A DNA stretch of 64,000 nucleotides, taken from NCBI GenBank assembly GCA_051294375.1, contig CM119269.1, positions 11,452,883 through 11,516,882 of the forward strand, read 5' to 3'. The notes below the pieces were generated by a model. That model saw only the letters and a program-made list of their open reading frames with translations, was not told where the DNA came from and ran no database searches. Made by a program: the position numbers and the translations under genes. Of the stretch, positions 55,200 through 64,000 are shown piece after piece (positions within the stretch are counted from its first letter, which is position 1; every line of letters begins with the position of its first letter). This DNA is from Paraspadella gotoi (taxonomy: Eukaryota > Chaetognatha).

Positions 55200-55850
55200 T
55201 TCGGGGGAAAAAACTACGTCCAGATAACTTTTTTAAAAAATTAACAACTGATATAAATTTTTCCAGTTTTGGGCCAAATCTTACTTTCGCCGACCGCGGT
55301 TTTGGCGGCTTTTAACAAAAAATTGTAAAAAATATTATTTAATTAGTTTAATTAATTACTTTAAACCCTTTTAACCTTAACTACTTTTATCCCATTCTTA
55401 ATCATAACCCTTCCTTAACCCCGGTCGGTAAAGATAAAATTACCCCAAAAATATTTAATTTAACATTAAAAATAATTTGATATCAAAATTCAAATTAAAT
55501 CATACTTTTACCGATCAAAATTTTAACGTATTTAAAAAAAATAAATTTTTTACAAAAATTAATTAGTTATTTAATTACTTTAAATTTAAACACCTTTTTC
55601 TCGTATATTGATTATCATAAATGCCCTCTAAGGTTTTTTGAAACGTTTTAAAGGATAAAAAGTTATTTGAAAAAATATGAAGAAAAAATTTATTAACCGA
55701 CAAATTTAGTTCTTAAGAAAATCATTTATGGTAGTTGAACGACTTTTGATTTATAATTTTAATATTAAAAAAATCTTAAAATCAATAGGATCGTCGCAAT
55801 TACATAAGAAAAATCTGGATTGACGACAAATTTTGATACTAAAAAAAATC
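55200..55850. other. Downstream of CNG gene; 3' UTR likely
   Basis: AT-rich with AATAAA-type strings (for example near 55,548) but no signal that decides a poly(A) site. Two diverged copies of an 'aaattaattagtt.aatta.tttaaa' block occur. No further gene. Confidence 0.45.
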
Positions 55851-55859
55851 AAATTTGAA

Positions 55860-56180
55860 AAAAATAAAGAAAAAAAAATAATCCACGAAAATCTCGGATG
55901 TAAATTTGGGAATAAATGGCGATAATAAAAGTTTTTAGAGGGAAAAAATTAATCAGAGAGAGAGAGAGAGAGAAAGAAGCCAAATCATTTTCAGCAGCAG
56001 GAAAAAAAAAGAAATCAAAAGGCAGCAGCAGAAGCAGCAGGAGAAAAGAGAGAAAAAGAAAGAGCCCCTGCAGAGCCAGCTGCAGACTCAAAAGGCAGCA
56101 GCAGAAGCAGCAGGAGAAAAGAGAGAGAAAGAATAAGCCCCTGCAGAGCCAGCTGCAGACTCGTTTTTTTCCCCTACGAT
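55860..56180. repeat. ~90-bp direct repeat with GCAGCAGAAGCAGC
   Basis: The block 'aaaaggcagcagcagaagcagcaggagaaaagagag...cccctgcagagccagctgcagactc' occurs twice in tandem (about 56,008-56,090 and 56,090-56,165). It is flanked by the 'ccacgaaaatctcgg' sequence shared with 380-400 and 1,940. Confidence 0.7.
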
Positions 56181-56204
56181 TATAAATCAGTGACTAGGGA
56201 AAAG

Positions 56205-56495
56205 AGAGAGGGAGAGAGACATGTAATTAAAAGAGAAAAGAGAGAGAGAAAGAAATATCAAAATAAAAGAGAAAATTTGTTTGTTTTGATAAAACGTAAA
56301 CTGTCCAGACTCAATTTTAAGCACATCGATGATGAGAAGCTGTATATAAATTTTCAGCTTCATAAACCCAAATTTAATCATAAAAAAGGCGATCTAAAAT
56401 TTGGAACGCCGACAACAACGACGACGACGACACTTATGCGCAAAGGTGTTACAATATCGTCGCAAACGCTTAGCGCTTGCGACGATAAAAATTGA
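56205..56495 (-). repeat. Family B repeat, 5' fragment, inverted
   Basis: It matches the first ~250 bp of family B on the minus strand and includes a hairpin variant, TCGTCGCAAACGC + TTAGC + GCTTGCGACGA, at 56,457-56,485. The double-hairpin module thus exists in a third, different form. Confidence 0.7.
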
Positions 56496-56499
56496 CCTA

Positions 56500-57270
56500 A
56501 TTTAATATTTTTTAAAATTTATATATAAGTAAAAGGTGTATGTTAGCTAAATACAAAATCCTTAATCTTTTTAAAAGTACGCTAAACAACTTAAGATCGG
56601 AAAATCGATCCAAAAAAAATTACAATTTTTGAAGAATATCGAACTATTTTTTATTACTTTTTAAATAAAAAACATTTTAAGATTTTTTAAAAAGGCGGAC
56701 AAATACGGATTAAATTTAATAACTGATTGAAAAAATATATCATTAAGAACTAAATCTGATCGTTTAAAATCGGCTGAAATTCTATAAGTTTTAATTATGT
56801 TTTTCATATTATACATAATACCATTATATAAAAATCTTTTTTTATTTGTTAATAGACTAAACAAAGCTTTTAACATAAAATTAAAATTGTTTTGTTCTAC
56901 CTATTTGGGTGAAACAAACCTCTCAAAGACTCGCCCAAAATAAAGATTTGCATATAACTTGAGAAAGAATAATTTTTAAAAACTGTTTACTTACTTAAAA
57001 CTATACCATTACTATAAAAAAACTGAATATGTATTTATACCCGTATGTTCAAGTAGCTTTTATCCAGTGACCAGTTTTAATTTTTTTTTTTATTACTATG
57101 CCCGGTCGGCGAAGGTAAAATTAACCCAAAATTCTAATAAACTAATAGAAAAAACGTTAATATTAAGTTAATATGCGTAACAACTTGGCCAACCTCCGCC
57201 GGCTTAATCTTATTTAAGGCCTAGAAAACTGCTAATGGCACTAGCTGCAGGCTTTACACAATGTGCATTG
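56500..57270. other. No gene recognised
   Basis: AT-rich intergenic DNA. A short GC-richer patch (57,100-57,250) shows no coding signal. Confidence 0.5.
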
Positions 57271-57735
57271 AATAATAAAGCGTAGTAAAGTTTTTAAACT
57301 TAATTTTAATTAAAATTCTAAAAGCAAAGAACAACATTATACTAATGAACATTTATGTAATAAAAAAATTTTTATTAAATTTTATAATTTATGCAGTAGG
57401 ACATTTATACTAGTACTAAACCAACAAATACTTAAATTTAAAAACAGTTTTTTCTAAGATTTTTTTACAGATTTTGGATTTGTCATAAAAAGTTAATAAA
57501 AAGAAATATAACTTCTTGAAAAATTATTTTATTAAATAGGTCAAAAATAGAAAAAGCTATATTTTAAGCTGTTAATTAACTTTTTATATATTAAATATTT
57601 TTTATTAATTTTTAACCCACATAATGAAATAATTTTTAAAAATAATTTTGTTATGATTCTTTCTTTTCGTTGTGTTTGTAAATTAGGAAAAACAGTTTTT
57701 AAGGTCAACAACGATTTATTATTGGATATAAGTCG

Positions 57736-57771
57736 GACAAGTTTCAACTCTTTATTAAGAGTCTTCTTCAG
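57736..57771 (-). ncRNA. Degenerate hammerhead core
   Basis: Minus strand CTGAAGA - stem II GACTC...GAGTT - GAAAC - TTGTC. The CUGAUGA box is altered as in the 4,094 copy; probably inactive. Confidence 0.5.
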
Positions 57772-57974
57772 CGATTTTTAACAATCAACAATTTTCTCTC
57801 TTTAACATGAGCTTTGAGAGTGAGAGAGAGAGAGAGAGAGAGGAGGGAGATTCCAACAAAGAATTTGTCCTTTCTATAAAAAAATCTATATTTATATATA
57901 ATATTATCCTTTTAGTGAAAACAAAGTTTAAGAGTTATTGTAATTAACACACGATTTTTTATTTAATTTAATCA

Positions 57975-58008
57975 GACATGTTTCAACTCTTGTTCGAGCC
58001 TTCATCAG
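57975..58008 (-). ncRNA. Hammerhead ribozyme core, intact boxes
   Basis: Minus strand CTGATGA - stem II GGCTC/GAGTT with two G-U pairs - GAAAC - ATGTC. All core boxes are present. Confidence 0.75.
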
Positions 58009-58426
58009 TGTTTGACAGACTATCAAAAACTTTTGCAAAAGTAAATGTTTGAGAGAGAGAGAGAAGAGAGAAGAGAGAGAGAGAGTTTAAAGTTTCCAAC
58101 AAAGTGGTGAGACAGAATAGTGGTCAGAGGTGAGGACAGGTGAAGGCAAGGACAGATTGAGTGAGTTTTTGAAAAAGAAAATGAAATGGTCAAACAGAGA
58201 AGGAGAGAAGAGAGATAATATGATACATTTGTGCAATGTACAACAAAGATATAAGTTTCTTAAAGTGGAAATAACAATTAGCTAAATAATAAATTAAATT
58301 AAATATAGAATTTGAAATGTGAAATAAGAAAAATTACATTTGTTAGGGATAGTAAAGTTAAAGAGAAGAAAGATGAAATATAAGAGATAAGATAGAGCTC
58401 AAAAGTTTTTGATAGTCTGTCAAACA

Positions 58427-58460
58427 CTGATGAAGGCTCGAACAAGAGTTGAAACATGTC
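58427..58460 (+). ncRNA. Hammerhead ribozyme core, intact boxes
   Basis: Exact mirror of the 57,975 core on the plus strand, same 34 bases. The pair face away from each other about 420 bp apart. Confidence 0.75.
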
Positions 58461-59459
58461 TGATTAAATTAAATAAAAAAATCGTTGTAATACAAACTCT
58501 AAATTTGTTTTCACTAAAACACCTAAACAACGAAAAGAAAAGAATACCACAATATTATCCTTATAAAATCAAAATGGGTTAAATTTTTATTATCGTCAAA
58601 AGTTAAAAGAAAATATAAATCTTTAAAAATTCTTTCATTAAGTTGGTTAAAAATAAAAACTATTTAATATATAAAATTAATTATCAGCTTAAAATATAAG
58701 TTTTTCTGATACTTGATTTAAAAAAAAATATTTTTTATATTAACTTTTCATAAAAAATCCAAATCTTACAAAAAAACTATTTTGAAATTTTAACATTTAC
58801 AGGACTATGGCCAACTGCGTAAATTGTAAAATTTATATTAAAAATTTTTTATACAAATGTTTTTTAGTATAATTGTTCGTTTATCACTTTTAAAATGGTA
58901 ATTTAAATTAAATTTAGAATTTTTACTACGCTTTACTGGTTAGAATTGATTCAATACGTCATCAAATCTATATACAAGGGTACAAGCAAAGAAATGGTTT
59001 CATTTAACTGAAAATCTTAGTTGAGACTAATGAAAGTAAAACATTTAAAAAAAATATAAAGCTAGCATTTTTACTGATGGGACAGGCTAACTATACCAAT
59101 ATTGGGGTAGGGAATCTGATGGTAAGGTCAAAAATCGTCGCAAACCTCGATATCGCTTGACTACCGGGCCCTGAATGAGCATTTTTAGCTTTTAGAATTT
59201 CCAATAATTTTTGTAGTTTATTATTATCCAACTGAAATGAATAATAATTAATTAGTTTTTTATTCTTTTTTTACACATTTTAAAGTACAATTAATGATTA
59301 TACTTTGATATTTTTTTCTTTCTTAGCCCTGAAACGAGCATAATACCTCAAAAAAAAGTTTTTTTTTTAAATTTTGCTGAAAATTTTCTGAATTTTTTTG
59401 TAATTACTAATTTTAAATTTTAAAACATTTAATTCAGAATAAGTAAAAGTCTTTGGTTT

Positions 59460-60350
59460 ATTTTGGGCTTTTGGCAATGGTAAAGTTTTATTTATCTTCA
59501 TAGTAAATTATGGACAGGTTTTGACGAAGTCATATCTTCATCAGTGTAAATTAAAAATTTTTGGAGACATGGTTTGAGAAGAAAAGAAAGTGGAGAGAGA
59601 GAGATGGAATGGTTTCCTTTTCAAACCATGTCTCTCAAAATTTTTAATTGCACTGATGAAAACTCCAATAATTCACCAAAACCCTAATATCAGTAATATC
59701 ATAGTATTATTTTGTAATTATATTAGAAAAAAATTGATAATATTAAAGTAAAATTAATGAATAAAATTTCGAAGCTTCAGAATTGAGTATTGATATCAGA
59801 GAAAGATAGATAATAAATAATATTGATTAATCGCAGGAGAGAGAGCGAGAAAGAAAGCAAAAAAGTGGCAAGCGCGAGACTGAAAAAACGGGTGAAATAA
59901 AAAGTATGGGTTTTTGGGAAACATGTCCAACTATTAATTAAAAATCGTTGTTACAAATTCAAAATTCTTTGCTTTCTCTAATATCAATAAACAACGAAAA
60001 AGAAAGGATTATCGCATCGGGTTTTTGTTTGAAAAAATATCCAAATTCATCTCCCCTTTTTACCCATATTCAACCCCCTAAGTTTAAACTTTTTTAAACT
60101 TTGGCTCTGGGCACTAATGTTAAATTTCCTTGAGAGAACGTGTTTCTAGTTATGTATTAAATTTTTTTGTTCATAAAAAAATCTATATACATAGCTTACA
60201 CTTATAGATATAAAATTATATTGTAATAATCCTTTTTCGTTGTGCGAGTTATTAAAAAATAGAAAAAATTTGAGGTTCAATAAAATTAAAAATAAAAACA
60301 AATCGTTGTTGAACCTCAAAGTTTCTCTAATAATTAAATTAAATTTCTTA
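59460..60350. mobile_element. Decayed PLE terminal-repeat pieces
   Basis: Fragments with 'gatgaagatatgac', 'cactgatgaa', 'aaacatgtccaac', 'aacaacgaaaaagaaagg' and 'aatcctttttcgttgtg' mark several PLE ends in both orientations. A palindrome around 59,600 ('acatggtttgaga...tcaaaccatgtc') is formed by two facing copies. No intact ribozyme. Confidence 0.55.
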
Positions 60351-61035
60351 AAAGCTTTTATGAAAAAACCTTAGTTCATAAAACAGTTTACGTTTATACT
60401 CTAGAAATATTTTATTAACTAATTTAAATGGGCATCTTTTTTTAAGATTTTTAGTATTTGTTTATTATTATTAGCCAACAAGGTTATAAAAAAATAGTTA
60501 AAATTTTTACTATTAAATTATCTTATTTCAATGTTCATCCTTGAAGCTTTCTCTTAAATGACAAAAGATTTGTGGCCATCCCCCTTTAAAATACGAAAAA
60601 AACACTTAAATGCGCAGATGGCCAGTGCACCAAATGCAAATTAACTTGCATTTGATGCTGATGATGAAATCAATCACAAAAGATGGCCTCAAGAAAATTA
60701 TTGATCAGATGCCTGGAAAGGATCCTTTTCAAGACAAAAGTGATGAAAAAAAGAAAATGATTAAATTTAATGACAAATATTAATAGGTCAAGACAGAAAA
60801 TACAAAAGATGAAGGTTTCTCATTTTAAATTAGATGTTAAAGATTTGCTTCTGTGAACTTATTTCAATAAAGAGAGACAGGATCAAGTCTACTGAATTGG
60901 AATCTTAGATTTCTGATGAAAGAAGAATTAAATTACTTCTTTTTTCAATTTCACCTTTTCATGTAACTGGTTTAGTAATTTAGGCTCCAATCTGCCACTT
61001 CCGGCGAAGTCGTTTTCTACCGCGAAATATCATGT
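60350..61035. other. No gene recognised
   Basis: AT-rich sequence with a palindromic 'catttggtgcactgg'-like patch near 60,625-60,660 (CAAATGCAAATTAACTTGCATTTG). No coding feature. Confidence 0.4.
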
Positions 61036-61042
61036 AAATAAG

Positions 61043-61437
61043 CTATCCCAACCTATAATTATAATCACGATTCAAAGAGGGCTCGAGGGCTTTGATGTAT
61101 ATTGCCTCTCTAATACCTCTTGAGAACCAGTTCGGGTCATGGGACAGCACGAGACAGTCTGTTTCTCTAAATACATGGCCAGTATTTACCGTATGCTCGG
61201 CTACAGCGGACAAGTAATGACCGCGGGCATCACGATATGGTTTCGTGTGCTGCTGAAATCGATCCGTCAGAGATTTGCCTGTCTCGCCCACGTATGCTGC
61301 TGTACAGGCTTGGTTGCCCGCCCCTGCACAGGCCGCCCAATAGACGGCTCCTGATGTTTTCGGTCTGGGGATTTTATCTTTCGGTTTCACCAATAGCTCA
61401 CGCAGAGAACCGCGGGCCGTCACTGAGGTGGAGATCC
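61043..61437 (-). pseudogene. PLE GIY-YIG endonuclease domain
   Basis: This minus-strand fragment encodes the C-terminal endonuclease of a Penelope-like retroelement, which nicks target DNA for primed reverse transcription. The order is SLRELLVKPKDKIPRP, GAVYWAACAG, then AAYVGETGKSLTDRFQQH (GIY-YIG-type centre). SAVAEHTVNTGH and WFSRGIREAIYIKALEPSLN complete it. It ends RDYNYRLG-stop at 61,043. Homology begins at about 61,437, upstream of the first ATG. Reverse transcriptase is absent. Adjacent plus-oriented pLTR at 61,440 is inverted relative to it. Confidence 0.93.
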
Positions 61438-61439
61438 CC

Positions 61440-61960
61440 TGCTTTGAGCTCTATCTTAACTCTTATACTTCACTATAATAATAATTGCTTAACTATCCCT
61501 CACCTCTATTTCCTTCACATTTCAAATTTCACAATTTCATCTTCACTAACTTATTTATTCACAGTAAATTGTTAACACTGATCATTAAGTTTTAAACAAT
61601 ATTTATCTTTGTTGTACATTGCACAATGTATTATTTTTCAAGTTCTCTCACTCTCTCTCTCCTTCTCTCTCTCTCTCACCATTTCAATTTCTTTTCACAA
61701 ACTGGCTCTATTTGTTTCACCTTAATCTGTCCTCACAATTGACCACTATCCCTTCTCAACTCTGTGTTGGAAACTTTGCCCTCTCTCTCTCTCACTCTTT
61801 CTTTATGCACATAATTTGTTTCAAATTCACTAACTTTTTAATGCTGATGAAGGCTTGTAATTAAGCCGAAACATATCCATTTTTTTTATTAAAAATAAAA
61901 TCGTTGTTGAAAATTCATTTCAAACTTTTCTAATAATTATTACACAACGAAAAGAAAGGA
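61440..61960 (+). mobile_element. PLE terminal repeat (pLTR), plus orientation
   Basis: Starts 'gctttgagctctatctt', passes 'ttgttgtacattgcacaatg', CT tracts and 'tgtgttggaaactttgc', then a hammerhead core, and ends 'acaacgaaaagaaaggatta'. It is head-to-head with the endonuclease fragment, the same layout as at 33.4-33.5 kb. Confidence 0.82.
61844..61877 (+). ncRNA. Hammerhead ribozyme core
   Basis: CTGATGA - stem II GGCTT/AAGCC, five perfect pairs with GTAATT loop - GAAAC - ATATC. Stem I pairs AATG with CATT across the core, the best of the set. The cleavage triplet is AUC instead of GUC (still NUH), but the palindromic stem III is weakened. Confidence 0.72.
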
Positions 61961-61979
61961 TTATACCACAATATTTATT

Positions 61980-62280
61980 ATTTAAAAATAAACAATTGTT
62001 TTGACCTTTGCATTCTGTTAATAAACCAAAATTATTTTTTATTATCTTTTTTAAAGTAAAAAACCGATTGGATTGTTTTCAGTAATAATTTACTTGAAAA
62101 ATAATAATTAATAAAATAAATATAAAATTTTAAAAGTTTTAATCTAGTTTTAAATTAAAGCAAATAGTTACTTCAAATTATGATAAATATTAAAGTTTAT
62201 ATAATAAAATTTACTTTCTCATTAGTCTAAAAAAGTAATTTAAATAGATTAATAATCTTTAACGTTTTAAAATGTAGGAA
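61980..62280. other. AT-rich, no feature
   Basis: Simple AT-rich DNA within the inverted-ended element; nothing recognised. Confidence 0.5.
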
Positions 62281-62570
62281 AAATTGGAAAATGCTCGTTC
62301 AGGGCCTGGTAGTCAAGCGATTTCGACTAAACTGAGCAATTTTGACCTCACCATCAAATTTCCCACCCCGAAATTGGTCTAATAAGCCTGTCAAACCATT
62401 AAAAAAATAGAGTTTTTTTGAAAGGATTTACTAATGAAAGGATTTGTAAGACCTGCACTAATCAAAAATTCCATATCGTAAATGAATGTATTTTGTATGG
62501 AATCGAACAAGTCATCGCGACATTATCTTTCAATAAAATTAAGTTCAAAACAAAAAAAATGTTCCATCTT

Positions 62571-62939
62571 TCAATTGGACATGATCCCCCATCGCATTTG
62601 ACAACCTCCTTCACGATCGTCCGTATCGTCAACGTAATTCCCAGTCCACTCGTTCGTAGGCGCGCACATCGTACGACCAACTCGTCCGTCCCCGCACTGC
62701 TGAGCATCGCCATCCGCGCGCCATTCGAAGCAGAGGTCCAAGTTGCGCGTCCAGAGCGGCGTGGACGACTTGGCTCGAAGGCCCCAGCTCATCTTGCAGC
62801 CTCCTTCGCGGTCGTCAGTGTCGTCGCGATAGGGTTGAGTGAAGTGGTTGACCCGCGCGCAGAGTTGACGTCCGGTGCAGCCAGAGCCGCATTGAGCAAC
62901 GTCGCCGTCGGGGGCCCAGCGGAAGCAGATCTCAGTGTC
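62571..62939 (-). CDS. MACPF gene terminal exon: Cys-repeats 2 and 3
   Basis: Reading down from 62,939, the exon starts DTEICFRWAPDGDVAQCG and holds two copies of the four-cysteine domain: C-x-x-W, Q-C-G, C, Y-x-D-D-T-D-D-R-E-G-G-C, W-G. It ends ...MRWGIMSN with TGA at 62,571. The domain boundary between copies is LRAKSSTPLWTRNLD. The first copy has one extra cysteine (GSGCTG). The acceptor after CCCTTTCCCAAAG keeps phase 0. The overlapping plus-strand ORF (62,418-63,005) is a shadow. Its GC content is higher than its surroundings. Confidence 0.85.
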   Translation of the reverse strand, partial: DTEICFRWAPDGDVAQCGSGCTGRQLCARVNHFTQPYRDDTDDREGGCKMSWGLRAKSSTPLWTRNLDLCFEWRADGDAQQCGDGRVGRTMCAPTNEWTGNYVDDTDDREGGCQMRWGIMSN

Positions 62940-63176
62940 CTTTGGGAAAGGGTGGGAGAAAGGAAGGAGATTTGGTCAAGTTGCCTTGAAATATATTTTC
63001 AATAATTGTAATTTTTGTTAAAATACAATATTAATTTAATATTTAATCAACTTGAAAATTTACAAAACCTATTTAAACTTTGCCAAGTTAAAATAAGTAT
63101 TAAAGAACAAATTACCTATTAATTCGACTTAAATATTAAAAACTAGTTAAATTTAAACTTCCACATACAAACTTAC

Positions 63177-63500
63177 CTTAAACCACTTGGGCACCCACGA
63201 AGGAGCCTTCAGCCCCCAACTCAGCCGACATCCGCCATCACGTTCGTCAGTGTCGTCCAAGTAGAACTGAGTAAATCCGTCAATTCGCCGACAAATCTCC
63301 CTCCCGACGCCGGAGCCGCCGCACTGAGCTCTCTCCTCCTCCGGCTCCCACTTTTGACAGAGTTCGACTCGCCAGAACCAATCGGGAGCGAGGAGTTGCT
63401 CCTCGACGTCAGTGATGAGATTCTCAACTTCGGCGTGGACGGGAGATGGGTCGCCGATGTATTTATAGATTCGTTGGAGCATCGCTTCCATCTCGGGGAC
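63177..63500 (-). CDS. MACPF gene exon: helical linker + Cys-repeat 1
   Basis: 108 codons in phase 0 at both ends. It reads VPEMEAMLQRIYKYIGDPSP and VHAEVENLITDVEEQLL, a helical linker. The first four-cysteine domain follows: LCQKWEPEEERAQCGG, FYLDDTDERDGGCRLSWG. Acceptor CAATCTTAG, donor AAG|GTAAGT. Its repeat is the most divergent of the three. These repeats may be carbohydrate- or membrane-binding, but that is only a guess from their position after a MACPF domain. Confidence 0.85.
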
Positions 63501-63560
63501 CTAAGATTGGATAAATTTAACCATTCAATTATTCATTAAATTTCATATTAAAATTAAAAC

Positions 63561-63789
63561 CTGCGCGTAACGTTGCATCTTTCCGTGAACCAACGCTGCG
63601 AGTGCACGGAGACGGGCCTTGTCCAAATGAACTTCGACGGCGCGTTGCATTGCGACCTTCTTGGCCTCGTTGCGGATGAGGGTCCATATGGGCGTGTATT
63701 GTCCGCCAATGACCCACGGGTAGGCGCGGACGGTAGGATGCCATCTTTCTATTCCGTTAGTGATCGAGTTTACGTCGCCGCCGTAATAT
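63561..63789 (-). CDS. MACPF gene exon: C-terminal part of MACPF domain
   Basis: After AAATTCAG the frame reads YYGGDVNSITNGIERWHPTV, then RAYPWVIGGQYTPIWTLIRN and a helix (KKVAMQRAVEVHLDKA). G-G-D/N-x(n)-W-x-x-(S/T)-V-x-x-x-P-x-(V/L)-I-x-x-x-x-x-P-(I/L)-x-x-L is the usual end of a MACPF domain, the pore-forming fold of perforins and related egg/immune proteins. The donor CAG|GTTTTA is followed by a 60-bp intron. Upstream exons are beyond the window. Whether the protein forms pores cannot be judged from this part. Confidence 0.8.
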
Positions 63790-64000
63790 CTGAATTTTAT
63801 TTTTCGGGTTTTGAAAATCAATTTATTTAATCGTTTAAGTTTGATTTGAGAAATAAAACGTGTCAATGTGGATTAAAATCGTTTTAAATTTCGAGTTAGG
63901 GACAGTTAAGTTCGGGGTTCTAAAATTTGAAAAGAATGAATAATTGTTACGAGTTAGTGATAAAACCGTTCAATATTAATACCATGTTTAATCAACGTAG
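63790..64000 (-). other. MACPF intron with TRIM-like LTR scrap
   Basis: About 63,938-63,980 matches the end of the TRIM-like terminal repeat on the minus strand ('gttacgagttagtgataaaa' and 'accgttcaatatt'). The remainder is intron sequence. Confidence 0.5.

Larger units (their letters stand above)
57698..58545. mobile_element. PLE terminal repeats, inverted pair, nested in MITE
   Basis: A short minus pLTR piece (57,698-57,885) is followed by a longer minus copy (about 57,925-58,395). A plus 3' end then follows (about 58,395-58,545), ending 'aacaacgaaaagaaaagaat'. The two long parts are mirror images around 58,395. No endonuclease is left. Confidence 0.75.
57276..58934. mobile_element. Older hAT-like MITE copy split by PLE repeats
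   Basis: The left half (57,276-57,690) and right half (about 58,555-58,934) together match the 582-bp MITE at 26,188. The ends TAAAGCGTAGTAAAG and CTACGCTTTA are diverged TIRs. PLE terminal repeats interrupt it. No clear target duplication remains. Confidence 0.7.
59060..62395. mobile_element. 3.3-kb element with ~120-bp inverted ends
   Basis: The segment 59,070-59,195 and the reverse complement of 62,280-62,390 align over about 120 bp. Shared strings are GACAGGCT, TGATGGTAAGGTCAAAA / TGATGGTGAGGTCAAAA and TCGCTTGACTACC.GGCCCTGA. The interior holds only PLE relics. It is probably a DNA transposon that lost its transposase and was invaded, or two opposed solo repeats. Confidence 0.6.

Noticed and set aside
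59520-59560. Another hammerhead core on the minus strand
   Set aside because: It has CTGATGA but the following part reads TCAAAAC instead of GAAAC and stem II does not pair, so it was listed only as a PLE fragment.
62418-63005. 195-codon plus-strand ORF
   Set aside because: It is the shadow of the minus-strand Cys-repeat exon, whose repeats, splice sites and stop are coherent.

Overview
This is a window of an AT-rich animal nuclear genome, not a bacterial or viral one. The evidence is spliced genes with GT-AG introns, long (GA)n/(CT)n microsatellites, and layers of eukaryotic transposons. The gene families fit an invertebrate. I would guess an arthropod or another protostome, but the sequence does not settle the lineage. 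Six runs of N show that it is a draft assembly.

Host genes. (1) On the + strand, ten exons between 28,743 and 55,199 encode the C-terminal ~500 residues of a cyclic-nucleotide-gated (CNG) cation channel of the CNGB/CNG-like type. They cover S2/S3, S4, S5, pore, S6, C-linker, cyclic-nucleotide-binding domain and tail. All intron phases agree and the frame stays open to a stop codon. The N-terminus and S1 were not found in the window. (2) On the - strand, three exons between 63,789 and 62,571 encode the end of a MACPF (perforin-fold) domain followed by three copies of a four-cysteine domain. This gene continues past the right edge.

Transposons, left to right. A truncated Ty3/gypsy RNaseH-integrase ORF lies at 5.2-6.9 kb (-). 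A decayed but structurally complete LTR retrotransposon lies at 9,967-20,103 (+). A second Ty3/gypsy gag-pol relic lies at 21.1-23.95 kb (+), broken by a hairpin-ended repeat. The CNG introns and flanks hold a hAT-like MITE with an 8-bp target duplication, two miniature LTR-type elements with 4-bp target duplications, Helentron-like elements with hairpin ends, a non-LTR retrotransposon relic (-, 44.9-46.7 kb), and a 1.6-kb non-coding repeat family called 'family B' here. Penelope-like elements (PLEs) recur throughout. Two loci keep GIY-YIG endonuclease fragments, and many keep terminal repeats that carry hammerhead-ribozyme cores.

The most interesting signals are: (a) at least nine hammerhead-like cores in PLE terminal repeats, in both orientations; (b) a tandem array in CNG intron 1 that repeats the splice acceptor plus the first exon bases, each copy followed by a donor-like GTAAG; (c) miniature LTR elements whose terminal repeats contain tRNA-like A and B boxes; (d) a variable module of two tandem near-perfect hairpins; (e) kilobase-scale inverted repeats centred on 25-N gaps, which may be real palindromes or assembly/amplification artefacts.
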